In this document: positions 36,035 through 46,002 of the stretch, in pieces
Numbering within the stretch: the stretch's first letter is position 1
How the letters are laid out: every line of letters begins with the position of its first letter
Source: Melampsora larici-populina 98AG31
Lineage: Eukaryota > Basidiomycota > Pucciniomycetes > Pucciniales > Melampsoraceae
Direction of reading: 5' to 3'
Length of the DNA stretch: 64,000 nucleotides
Assembly (NCBI RefSeq): GCF_000204055.1
Contig: NW_006768824.1
Span: 436,366-500,365 of the forward strand
Made by a program: the position numbers and the translations under genes
The notes under the pieces: generated by a model
What the model was told of the DNA's origin: nothing
What the model saw: the letters and a program-made list of their open reading frames with translations, nothing else
The model's database searches: none

Positions 36035-37934
36035 TTTGTAGAATCAGTGGCTGAGATCAACTGCATTGATTGTCTGCATGATCATGGTAAACTACTTAGA
36101 AGATCGATATCTAAAGTTGAAAGCCTTTGAAGCGTATGAAAGAACGGCGCTGGGGAAAGAATTAAAGATCATTGTGCTTGAACATCGCCACCAGTCACAC
36201 ACAGGCAGTTGTTTAATCAGTAGCACAAAGGACATGTTTTTGTAGTATATATATACCGGTCAATACACTTTGGTTCAAATCAGGTGTTCTTTTTCTCATA
36301 AGAATTTTTGATTGCTTTGCTTGGGTGTATCCTCTTGCATTTGGATTTGGAAAATCTTGATTTTTTTAAATTGCAATTTACTTCTTGAATTTTGTCTTGA
36401 TCTCCATCAATTTGTGTCACTAGGCACTTCAGGTAGCTAAAAGCCCTGGAGTATTTGAGGAAGATGAGAAAAAAAAGAAAGACAATATAATTTTTCTAGA
36501 ATATGAGGCAGTAGTAAAGAGAGAAAAAAACTTTTTAGAAGTGGACAAGTTACAGAAATTACAGAAAAAGAAGGAATAAAAGGGAAGCAATGAATGAGGA
36601 ACTAGAAAAACTTTTGAAGTGATGTAAGAGTGAAAGACAGCCTCTAGATGCAAAACTTGTAATTGCATCTCACAGGATGTACAAAAGGAATTGAACAGGA
36701 TGTACAAAAGGGATTAAAAAAAATTGGTACACAATTCATGAGCCATTGCGCCAAGAAATTGCTTGCATCAGTTGTTTTGACACTAGCAAAAGTGGAGGGT
36801 TGAAGATGGGAAATGTGTGGCTTTGTGTTTATGAGCTGCAAAGTGGGCAAGGTGAGTATTGACTTTCTTTTTTGCCTTACTGATGCTCAGGGCTGGGGGG
36901 GTATTGGCTGAATGTCGAATGTTGGCAGGGGTTTGTTGTTGAAAGGAGGCAAGTAAACTGAGCCTTAAGTTGAGCTGTGCTTGGTAATTTTAAACTGTGC
37001 TAAAAATTGAGTGGCATTAGAAATTAGTTTAGCTTATGGCGAGTTTGATGAATGATAAATTTGAGACCTACTTCTGGTTTGGCAACAGCAGATGCTTGCA
37101 GATGGGTCAAGGCTCTCTGTGGAAGGGTGGAAGCATAGTCTTTGCAATTTTGCCCTAGTCCGACGGCCTGGGATTTTTTGGGAAAGGGGAGGAGGAGATC
37201 TATTGGCACATATTTCTTGTTCTATGCTCTCTGGATCCTCTTTGTCTTCCTCAACATTGAGTAAAACTCAAGCCTTTGGCATTGTCCATTTGTGAGGTTT
37301 TGTAATGGGTACTGGTTCTTCTGGGACAGGAGTTGGGTTGCAATTGATTATCTGTGTGGCCTTTAAGGCTTTTTGTTTGCAAGTTTTTGAGACTCTGAGT
37401 TGATCCGGTTTTGCAAAATGAGGTGGAAGAACTGAAGGATTGGTTTGATGTTGATGGAGCTTGGCATTGTTGAAGGAATATTTGAAATCAAGGAGTGACT
37501 TGTCAGCTACATATTCCAAGGCATTTTCTACCACTTTCAGGGCCTTGTCTGTATCTTTTGATGTTTCCTCTACTTCTGCCATAGGTAAAGATGAAGAACC
37601 TATAAAGTAACAAGTATCACATTGTTAGTCAAAGTGGAACAAACAAGAAACTCACAGAAACTCACAATCTTCAGTTGTAGTTGTATCCACAATCAACATG
37701 GGCTGTGGTGACATTTGATGAATGCCAGATTTTGATGGAGCTGAATTGGGTCAGGAAGCTAGATTACATTGATGTGGTATTGAGCAGAAGAGGTCTTTTT
37801 GGTCTTGATGGGAAAGTGAGTGAGTTGTGTTACAATCTTCCATGTTGATTGATGTGTCACTATTTTGCCCTCTTGCTTTTGGATTGGACTGGTAGCCTTT
37901 TTGGGTGAGGTTGAAGGAGTGAGACTGGGATCAA

Positions 37935-38310
37935 CACCCAAACCAATCCGGCATGGATGTTGGTATTGGATTGGTTTTGTGTCGCCAAACCAACACCAAA
38001 TCATTGGTTTTTCCCATGTCGGTTCAGCCTACCCAATATGAGGAGTGAGGATTTCCCATATCGGGTATCGGCAACACAATATAGGATGGAAGCAATTTGC
38101 CTTTTTCTTACTTGAAAAGCCTTGCAACCAATCTTTAATTACGGTATCGGCTTGTATTGCTTCAGCGACACAATATGGCCGACCGGATTTTTTTTATCCT
38201 CATATCGTATTGGGTATCGGTCTGGATATGTGGGTTGGCCAATACAACATGGAAAACCTCTGAAAAGTCATAATGTGTTGTGTTGGATTGGTTCGGGCGT
38301 TGCTGGGATC
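37935..38310. repeat. Imperfect palindromic repeat unit
   Basis: Left words (CCAAACCAATCCGGCATG, GGTTTTTCCCATGTCGG, CCTACCCAATATG) recur inverted on the right (CCAATACAACATGGAAAACC, ATGTGGGTTGGCC, GAACCAATCC on the reverse). Multiple GGTATCGG and CACAATAT words lie between. It resembles a decayed MITE; no target duplication was resolved. Confidence 0.35.
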
Positions 38311-38736
38311 TTTTTGATTTATTTGAGTTGAACTAGAAGAGATTGCAACCTTGATTTGGTTATGAGATCAATAAGGTATTTTTGACCTGAGGAACTTATT
38401 AGATTTGGAATATAACCAGCAATTGATGAGGCAGCTTGCTTTGAGTTGGACCAAGAGAGACTTGTTGATTTGTTGTTCATCAAATTGTTGCCTTTGGAAT
38501 TTGTGGCAGGGTATTGCTTGTCAGCTGAAGTAGCAAGGAGAGGTGGATAGGTGGTGCTTTGCAATTTGTTATGAGCAGATGTCCTAGAACTACCAATGGC
38601 TTTTGCAAATTAACAATTGTGTAGACAAGAGTTGAGTAAGTATGCTTGCAGGAAGGTTGTGGATAGCCAATTGGAATGGAGGAATTTGAAGAGAGGGAGA
38701 AGGAAGCCAATTTGAGTAGGAGGGTCGAGTTGGTGG

Positions 38737-38862
38737 TGGTATAAATACAATTTTCTTTCTAAGCTTCAGAATACCATAAGTTCAGAACACACCCAAAAAA
38801 AACTTCTGGTGTTCTGGGGAAACACTTCTGGAAATTTCCAGAACCATATTTGTATACCCTAT
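38737..38862. repeat. Partial relative of the 41357-41619 MITE
   Basis: TTCTGGTGTTCTGGGGAAAC, CTTCTGGAAATTTCCAGAAC and ATTTGTATACC match the right arm of the element at 41357-41619. The opposite end is poorly preserved. Confidence 0.5.
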
Positions 38863-40870
38863 ATATTGATATGGGTAGACAGGTGTTGAGAGCAGTGGTT
38901 GAGAGTGCTGATTTTGAAGCCATGGATGGCAGAAAAACTGTGCAGATAACTGCTGTGTGACTCAGAAATGTGAGATCAAGTCAAGGAGTGGGTATAGGAT
39001 TGGGGTACTTGACTATAGAAGGTGATGTGTTTTTGGCTGTGGTGTTTGTGGTCATGGCAAATGAGATAGGAATTGATTACACAAGGGGGTGAAGTTAGGG
39101 CTATGACCCAGCCCTGGCCCCGCCCGGCCGAGTCTGCCCGGTGATATCTGAGAAGGCAGCAATCCACACCCCGGGACACCTTAACCTAACATGATGAGAC
39201 ACACAAAGGCCCTGTATGTATCCCGGGAACAGGTGCCCGGCCAATGCCTGAGCCTCTTTTGTCAACAAACCCTTTGAAGATCATCACTTATCATCAAGAT
39301 TAGACTCAACCAATCACTTACATAAATCACACTGTACATGTTGGACACTGGATTGTAATAAGCTTTTAACCTTCAAGTAGATCCTCTTATATTCCTTTTC
39401 TTTAGACTTCCTTTTATCAATAGATTTCCTTTACTATATCTTGTATTTCCAATTCCTTTTAAAGAATATATTCTAAATTCCCATATAATGCCTGCTTCAA
39501 CTGCTCCTGTCACCCGTAGCTTGTTGCAAATCCTCCGCGCAGCACATGTGTCAGCTGCTGCAAACACATTGACATTAGGTACTCCAGCTACCAGCAGTAT
39601 GGCTCCTTCAGATTCCATCTCTGAAGTCAACTCCAATATCACTGCAACTGCACACTCATTGTGGGTGTGGCATTATTTTGTTCAGCAACATAGTGAAGGC
39701 ACCTTGAAGAATGTTTGTCACTCTCATCTTTTTTTCTTTTACTCTTCAAGATCAAGCCTTTCAATCAAGCAAATCTCAAAAAGCCTCTTATCCAATTAGT
39801 AGTTAATTGGGAACTCCCAATCTGTCTCGTTGATGCTCCTGAGTTCCGGCAACTCCACACCATGATTAACACCGCCACACCATCCATCTTGTTGAAACAA
39901 ACTGTGGTCTCCAAAGGTATTTTATTGAATTTTCAAACCATTTGAGGTTCTTTCATCAACGAGCTTTCAACTATTCCACACATCAGTATCACGTGTGACG
40001 GGTGGACTTCTCCCAGTAACACCGCGATGCTTGGTGGTACTGCTCATTGGATTGACCAAAACTTCAACATGTGCGACATTATTCTTGCTTTGAAACCAAT
40101 TGAAGGACCTCACACCAGATCCGATCTTGCAGCTCTACTCCATCACACTCTGGACCATCACACTCTGGACAAGCTCAACCTTGGCAATAACCTTCATTGC
40201 ATTACTGCCAATAACACCTCAAACAACACAACTATGGGTCGACACCTTCAGACCATGATACCCAGCTTCAATGCCTCCAAAAATCTCCACAGATGTGTTG
40301 TGCATGTCATCAATCTGGTCGCCGAAACTGGAATAGCTGTCTTCAATGGCAAGAATGCCCCTCCTGTAGTCAACACCCTTGATACTCAAATCCCCAATCA
40401 ACCTCCTGTTCCTCTTTTCATCAAGCCAACTCCTCATTCTAAAATCAGTACCATCTTACCTTGTGTCCGCTCTTTCCACAAGCAAGTCAAGAACAGTACT
40501 CAACTCAAAGCTGCCCTCGAAAGCGCCACTCAGGGATTCTCCAAGCTCAAACACAAGGTTGGGTTGGTCCACAAGGTCTCAGCTTGGTGGTCTTCAACTC
40601 ACACTTGCCTCAAACAATTTGTTGAACTTCAGCTGGTAGTCCGTTACGTATGCAATGGAGATACCTCACTTGAACCTTTTTTACTAGATGAAGATGAGTA
40701 GGTCCTTGTTGTGACCCTTGTGCAATTCCTAGCTCCTCTAGCTCATGTCATCAAAGACATTGAAGGTAACAAGCATCCAACCTTCATGAGTGTGATTCCT
40801 GACTACCAATGGCTGGTCAAACAACTTGAAGCAGTGAGTTTTTTTTGTGTTTCATCACTTCTCTCTAGTT

Positions 40871-41260
40871 AAGACCCCGGAAAGCTCCAGGTGAAGTACC
40901 CAACCTAAAAGGAATGGATTGAGGGTCAAAAAAAAACACCGACGTACCAACAAAAAAGGTATTTTTTGGGTTTTTGAGCCAAAATCAGGTTTTTTGAATT
41001 CAGACCTGCCAATGTAACAGGTATGGATTTGTCCTGGGCCAAAAAAAGCCCAAAAACACACTCTTTTGGATGTACATACCAACAAAAAACAAATGGATTG
41101 GTCTCCTGGGAAATTTTTAGTGATTTTTGCTTTTTGAACCTATTGACAAAACCGGAATCGTTTATGTCTTATTTTTGGGTATTTACCGTGTCACAGGGTA
41201 TTGAAAAGGTCAATTTGGGTGGTTTTAGGTTGGATACTTTCCCTGGAGATTTCTGGGGTC
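40871..41260. mobile_element. MITE with 10-bp target duplication (Mutator-like)
   Basis: 390 bp. CTCTCTAGTT occurs perfectly at 40861-40870 and 41261-41270. The termini are inverted: GACCCCGGAAAGCTCCAGG on the left, GACCCCAGAAATCTCCAGGG reversed on the right, both leading to CCAACCTAAAA. Duplications of 9-10 bp are typical of Mutator-like elements. It lies inside the hAT element. Confidence 0.8.
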
Positions 41261-41356
41261 CTCTCTAGTTTTCATTGTTAACTTTAATTTATTTTTTTAT
41301 CATTAGACTTGATAAAACTCCAGCTGCAAGGAGTTGAAAGAGTGTATCATGCCAAT

Positions 41357-41619
41357 TATGGTATACAAATATTGTTCTGGAGATTTCCAGAATGGTTTTC
41401 CCAGGACACCAGAACCCTTCTGGTGTTCCGGAAAAATATATTTCTGTGAACAAGGTTCCACTTTGTGTCACAGTCATGTACTCAGGATTCTGGTATTCTG
41501 GACTGCCGGGGCGTTCAAACTTCCAGAACACCAGAATGCCAGATACCATTATAATTTTTCTTTCTGACGTTCTGGGACAAATCTTCTGGAAATTTCCAGA
41601 ACATTATTTGTATACCATA
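41357..41619. mobile_element. Long-armed MITE inside the hAT element
   Basis: 263 bp. The left arm TATGGTATACAAATATTGTT then CTGGAGATTTCCAGAA is mirrored by the right arm, whose reverse is TATGGTATACAAATAATGTT then CTGGAAATTTCCAGAA. AAT flanks both ends (41354-41356 and 41620-41622), possibly a 3-bp duplication. A partial relative is at 38737-38862. Confidence 0.75.
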
Positions 41620-41728
41620 AATGATGAAGAAAATTGTTCACTATCAAGAGGCTGCTCAGATCCATTTGGAGAGCAACGGTTTCTAGACTTCATGTCTATA
41701 TGTGGGTTGCTATATGTAACCTTACATA

Positions 41729-41878
41729 TACCACCCTGTCCTTCTCCTACACTATCAGTAGGGGGAGGACGTTTGGGATGGCGGCCACAGGCCGGTCTGC
41801 TTTGTGTGATCCGGAAAGTTTTCTTTCTCACGCAAAGCAGGGGCCGTCCTACAAGCACACTGGGTGAGTGGGTGGTAT
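41729..41878. mobile_element. Short MITE-like unit inside the hAT element
   Basis: About 150 bp, starting ATACCACCCTGTCC and ending so that the reverse reads ATACCACCCACTCACCC. It is GC-richer than its surroundings. Part of the right half recurs near 30060-30130. The target duplication is not clear. Confidence 0.45.
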
Positions 41879-43045
41879 TTGAAACATTCAATATGCAATA
41901 AGTGGATTTTGAGAAGTGAAATTTGAAACCTGAGATTCCTGACTGGCGAGTTGATCAGGTGTGCAAGAGTGAGGGAAAATTTTCACAGTTCTGGCACGGG
42001 GGAATTTCTCTTGAGTGATCACTCTTGCTATAAGCATATGCTTACAGTCTTGCTCACCTCTTGCCCAGTCATGAAACTTGTTGCAAAGTTGTCCCTTTGT
42101 TCACATCCCCAAAGAAAGCAATGTGCTACTATACTTGATCCTTACCTGAAAATCAACGCGGTCAAAGCTTCAACCAAGGAGTCTCTTGGTTGGAGCCAAG
42201 AAGATTTACTTAAACATTTCACTGATCAAGCCAGAAAGTTCATACCTGCTCAAGATCCTGACATCAATATTGTCAAACCTCAAGAAGAAACTCTCACCCT
42301 AGATCAACCTCAACACTTCATTAAGCCCCACAAATTGATAACCATTGAGCACAAGGTCAATGAGTATTTAACTGCTCCTCAAGAAGATGAGTGATGTGAT
42401 GTCTGGCATTACTGGAGTTCGAATCAATGTCACCGGCCCAATCTAGCACGTATGGCCAAAGCTATGCTTGCTGTGCCTGCCACTAGTGCTCCATCCAAAA
42501 GAACTTTCTCTGACACTTTGAGAGTCATGAGCAACCACTGTGCATCTTTTACTTCACAAAATATCAAGGCTCAATTATGTCTCAAAATTTTATTAAAGAA
42601 CTTTTCTCTTAGTTTTTACTTTTACTTTTAAAGTTGGTTAAAATGTTTCTCTTTACTTTTACTTCGTAGTTATAGAATAGTAGATACAAGTACTGTTCTT
42701 GTTCCTTCTTACCTTTAGGTAGTTCCTTTATCACTCAAACTTGATCAAATAGTAGTCTAGTAGATGCGTGTTAGAAGTTGTAAGCTTTTTGAATCATTTA
42801 CAAGCTTATTACAACTCTATACTTGATGAGTAGATACAAGTGACTCTGAAATATATGCCAATCCATGCCCTGTTTTGTCTCCTTCTGTGCCCAAAATTGG
42901 GCCTTGCCCCGCCGAGCCCTGTCCCCCTTTATTCAGGGTGTGCCTTGGTTGGCCCTCCCCAATTTTTGAGGGGCAGCAAGGCCTCCCAGGGCTGGGCGGT
43001 TCCCCGGGGCCAGTCACAAGCCCTCAGGGCCAGTTCATAGCCCTG

Positions 43046-43670
43046 GGTGGAGTTGAGGGGTGAGGGTTGGTAAAACCAAACAGAACTTGTCTGTTTGGGA
43101 GCTTCTATCCTTGGGTCAGGTCCAACATGTAGGTGCCTGGTGCATGCACATGAGGTGCACATTCTTGAGAAAAAAAATGGAGTGTGTTGTGACTCACGTG
43201 GTGGGCGCAGGGTTTGGATTCAGGGCGCGCCCAGCGCACCTATAGTGGGGGCGCCAAGGGCGCACCTATTGGGTACACAAAACCAAAAAAAACTCAAAAA
43301 AAAAAATGGCAAAAGAACAAAAGAACTATTCAAAGTGTTGAAAGGGGAACATCAATTCTTGCAGATGATGTATTACTTGAATAAAGGACAAAGAAAATGT
43401 TGAAAATCAAATGAAGAGATCATCTTTGTCCCATGATTCATTGTCAGAATCATCCACTGACATGACATCTGTAGATACTTGATTAGAGTTATTGAACCAA
43501 GTGAGGTCAAACACAGATTCTATGTAGCTTTGTTCCTCAATTGGAATGTCATTGAGTTCCGCTGGATGATCAATAAGAACTCTGTCTTCAAAAGCTCTAT
43601 GTGTTGTGATATTGTGAGATTTGCTCCATCAATTTCTTGCACTTGACTTGTTTGAACTTGACAAACAGTA
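43046..43670. other. Interval between two transposons
   Basis: No gene. It contains the left part of a GC-rich repeat (from about 43186), an A-rich run near 43290, and a coding-like but stop-ridden stretch before the TIR element at 43671. Confidence 0.4.
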
Positions 43671-45142
43671 CACCAGGGGGTAAACGTCCTCGGCCTGGAA
43701 CGGTTTTTGTTACGTTTTCAAAAGTTACGTGTCAGTGACCGACGAGAAACGTGTTCCGTCACCGAAACACCTTTTTGTATTGAAAACCGTGTCACCCGGT
43801 GTCAGGAACTTGACACCGTTTGCCAACGGTAACAAACTGTCACTTATTTGAACAGACACCGTGTGGATTATAAGGTCACTAATGACCTTTTATTAACAAA
43901 CGGTTGACTTGAAGGACCTCAGTGTCCATAGCTTGTGTTATTCACTCGCTCTCGTCACTCATCAAGCGTACCAAGCCTTTTCCGATCAATCAAGAAATTT
44001 CAAAAGGATGTTGGAACTAAATATTTCAAGATGAAACACTACTTACAATGGAATCAAATATAGGAACTCCTGGTGTTGAACTCCAAGGTTTACCTCCTGG
44101 TAGAATTGTGCAGTTTCATGGAAAATGGCCTTTCAGATGTTGGCATGTGATTTGGGAACGTCTATCTGCTCTCTTTAGTATCTTTAATTTACTTACTTAT
44201 CTATTCTCTTACTATAAATTGAACATTACCATCCCTCATTCATGGCCTTTACAAAACTTATACCGGGGTAATACCTTTGTTGGGATGAACGCTTGGATTT
44301 GAAATACAATCTTTCATTGTCGAGATAAACCTTGGACCAAACGTTTAGATTACTTCAATGCCGCTGCTTATGCTCTCTATGGTCTCTATTTGGCTTGTGG
44401 GAGATTCTTTCGACTTTATCCTACCAAGGCAAAACATCATCTTCTACTCGAACTTAGGCTTTACTACGCCAGTCAACTTAAATCCATCCTTAGGGCTATG
44501 TTTCTGGCTCATCTCGCTTTCTTAAGCGCTGGTGAAAGGTTTAATTATAAATATAATATGTTGGTCAATGTGGCTGTTGGTGTTGCAACAATCCTTTATG
44601 GCTTTCTTGGACAGCATCTCATTCCTATCTAAGAAACATAAAATCGGGATCTCAACCTCGACTAAACTGAGGTAAAACTACAAAAAACAAAAAACGAAAA
44701 CAAATCTACAAAATATGTAAAGGTCAATTTGATTATATCATCAAAAGATCTGAGAAATATAAAACACTCGCGATCGTTATCTGGACTATATACTTTGAGA
44801 GTGAACAAATGTTATGTACATTATGGTGTAGCGGTTTGGAGATTGATGGCTTACGATGTGTTTTTGGCCGCGAGCCCGTGTTCAAGTCTTTCTGGGCTCT
44901 CCTTTTTTGAGCATTTGCCCCTCACGTCGAATCGTTCCGACCACGTTCCACAGCGCGTCCCTGGAACGGTGAAGGAGACCACTCTGCTCTGGTTTTCTGG
45001 GACGTGATAGTTCGGTGACGGGGACGCCTTTGTGTACGTCCCTTCTGAAAACGTGTCAGAAACGTCTCAACTGAATTGGAATTGAGACGTTTCTGAAAGG
45101 TCTCGGTTTCGGTTTGCGTGCGGTGACTTTTACCCCCTGGTG
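43671..45142 (+). mobile_element. Pack-type TIR element carrying a PER1 gene fragment
   Basis: The ends are perfect 14-bp inverted repeats, CACCAGGGGGTAAA, each flanked outside by TA (43669-43670, 45143-45144), a possible TA duplication. Subterminal regions contain many ACGTTTC/GAAACGT words and a perfect hairpin at 45057-45095. The only protein-like content is a fragment of a cellular gene (PER1), not a transposase. This fits elements that capture host genes and move by borrowed transposase. Confidence 0.75.
44048..44632 (+). pseudogene. PER1: Captured PER1 (GPI-lipid remodelling) fragment, one nonsense codon
   Basis: One continuous frame from ATG 44048 to TAA at 44630-44632, interrupted only by TGA at 44300-44302. 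It reads IVQFHGKWPFRCWHVIWE, hydrophobic helices, VGMNAWI-stop-NTIFHCRDKPWTKRLDYF, CGRFFRLY, a further helix pair and RFNYKYNMLVNVAVGVATIL. These match the PER1/PGAP3 family (QFHGKWPF, NAWxWSxxFHxRD, DYF, FDYGYN). PER1 is an ER multi-pass protein needed for GPI-anchor lipid remodelling. The Cys-rich luminal N-terminus is missing, so the copy is truncated. The stop sits where the family has Trp, as expected from TGG to TGA. No introns interrupt it, unlike other genes here, which suggests capture from a processed copy. Residues near the second and third helices look intact. Confidence 0.8.
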
Positions 45143-46002
45143 TACTTGCTCAAAGGGCGCGCCGACCCTATATTTCGACTTTCCGGGCGCGCCCAAAAGG
45201 CGCGCTTTTCGCGCTACGCCCACCACTTGAGTTGTGACGCAAATCTTTGTCCGGCGTCTCATACCCCGAGTCTCTGTTGGTTTATGGATGTGAGGGAGTT
45301 AGCTTTATGAAGAGTAGGAATGACTCTTCTCAATTCAATATCCTCTTGATTGTAGCTCAGTCACGCCGAGCCTTTTCACCTCTCTTAACTGCCATGCTTG
45401 CTGATACGAGTTCTGATGGCACGGGTATGGCACTTGATAAGATGAGAAATGGGACTTGTTAAAACTGTTTAGATTGAGGAATACGATAAGATTACTTGGT
45501 GTCGACTAGCTGTCTCATCCGGCTGTTTCATCAAATCACATCGGTCTGTGTGCTCCACCCTGTAGCTCAGATGGAAATTTCCTATCACTAATGCCTGGTC
45601 TGACATGGTATCTTGAATCGCGCGTGCTGCTGTTCGCTGAGTCATGGGCGGTTAAGTGCATCTTCAAGAGATGAAGATATCAGAGTGGTGCAGACCACTT
45701 GTGACAAACCCCTGAGCGAGCTTGGAGCTCGAAACAGCCTTGTTATCACCAGCGCAACTCCCCATATATACATCACGCAATCATATAAGTTTTGAAAAGA
45801 CCCACATTGACTTATCATACTACAGAAATCATTCAGATTGTGAATATCGCACTTTGTAAAAAATTTATATTTCGTCTTTGACTTGCTCAGCACAATCTTC
45901 TATCGAAGAGTCAGACGCGACCTCCTCGTATATAGTCAGACCTCACTAGTAACCGCAGCGCTTGGTTTTCCGTTTCATTAGCTTTGTATCAAATTCCTCA
46001 AG
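45143..46002. other. Repeat remnant and upstream region of copy B
   Basis: 45155-45237 is GC-rich repeat. 45560-46002 matches the upstream region of copy A, including CAGACCTCACTAGTAACCGCA. Open frames at 45247-45462 and 45613-45893 are not supported. Confidence 0.5.

Larger units (their letters stand above)
36035..39095. other. Repeat-rich stretch with degenerate fragments
   Basis: No intact gene is seen. A tandem pair of CAGGATGTACAAAAGG lies at 36672-36720. The minus-strand open segment 37582-37268 (AEVEETSKDTDKALKVVENA) is coding-like and Lys/Pro-rich, and others at 38564-38319 and 38710-38480 are also Ser/Lys-rich. They may be remains of one transposon protein. Two MITE-like units are listed separately. 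Confidence 0.4.
39488..42631 (+). pseudogene. hAT-family transposase, broken
   Basis: ATG at 39488 opens an Ala/Thr-rich leader and a WVWHYFVQQHSEGTLKNVC segment like a degenerate BED-type finger. The catalytic region shows VNWELPICLVDAPEFRQL, CDGWTSPSNTAML, AHWIDQNFNM, CITANNTSNNTTMGRHLQ and RCVVHVINLVAETG. The last is the usual hAT 'DN.SNN...C..H..NL' series, with Asp replaced by Asn in TANN. The C-terminus has NLARMAKAMLAVPATSAPSK and TFSDTLRVMSN, the hAT dimerisation region. In-frame stops at TGA 39943, TAG 40699 and TGA 42392 are all explainable by single transitions. MITE insertions separate the catalytic and C-terminal parts. It is therefore unlikely to make a working enzyme. It could be a parent or relative of the small hAT MITE at 27911. 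Confidence 0.85.
39096..43045 (+). mobile_element. hAT transposon, 3.95 kb, decayed and with nested MITEs
   Basis: The left end TAGGGCTATGACCCAGCCCT and the reversed right end CAGGGCTATGAACTGGCCCT are inverted repeats. Flanking 8-mers GGTGAAGT (39088-39095) and GGTGGAGT (43046-43053) match at seven of eight positions, as expected for an old 8-bp hAT duplication. It carries a hAT transposase pseudogene with at least three in-frame stops and three smaller insertions between 40871 and 41878. Its termini match those of the 314-bp element at 27911. Confidence 0.8.
43186..45237. repeat. Possible older TIR element around the PER1-carrying element
   Basis: Left ACTCACGTGGTGGGCGCAG and reversed right ACTCAAGTGGTGGGCGTAG are inverted, each followed inward by GGCGCGCCC words. 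The 1.47-kb element at 43671-45142 lies between them, suggesting insertion into an older element. No target duplication was found. Confidence 0.4.

Noticed and set aside
41392..41901. 169-codon open frame inside the hAT element
   Set aside because: It runs across two MITE units with different ends and contains no domain. It is a chance frame in palindromic DNA.
42817..43162. Several Pro/Gly-rich open frames on both strands
   Set aside because: They lie in the GC-rich terminal region of the hAT element; the inverted-repeat ends explain the openness.
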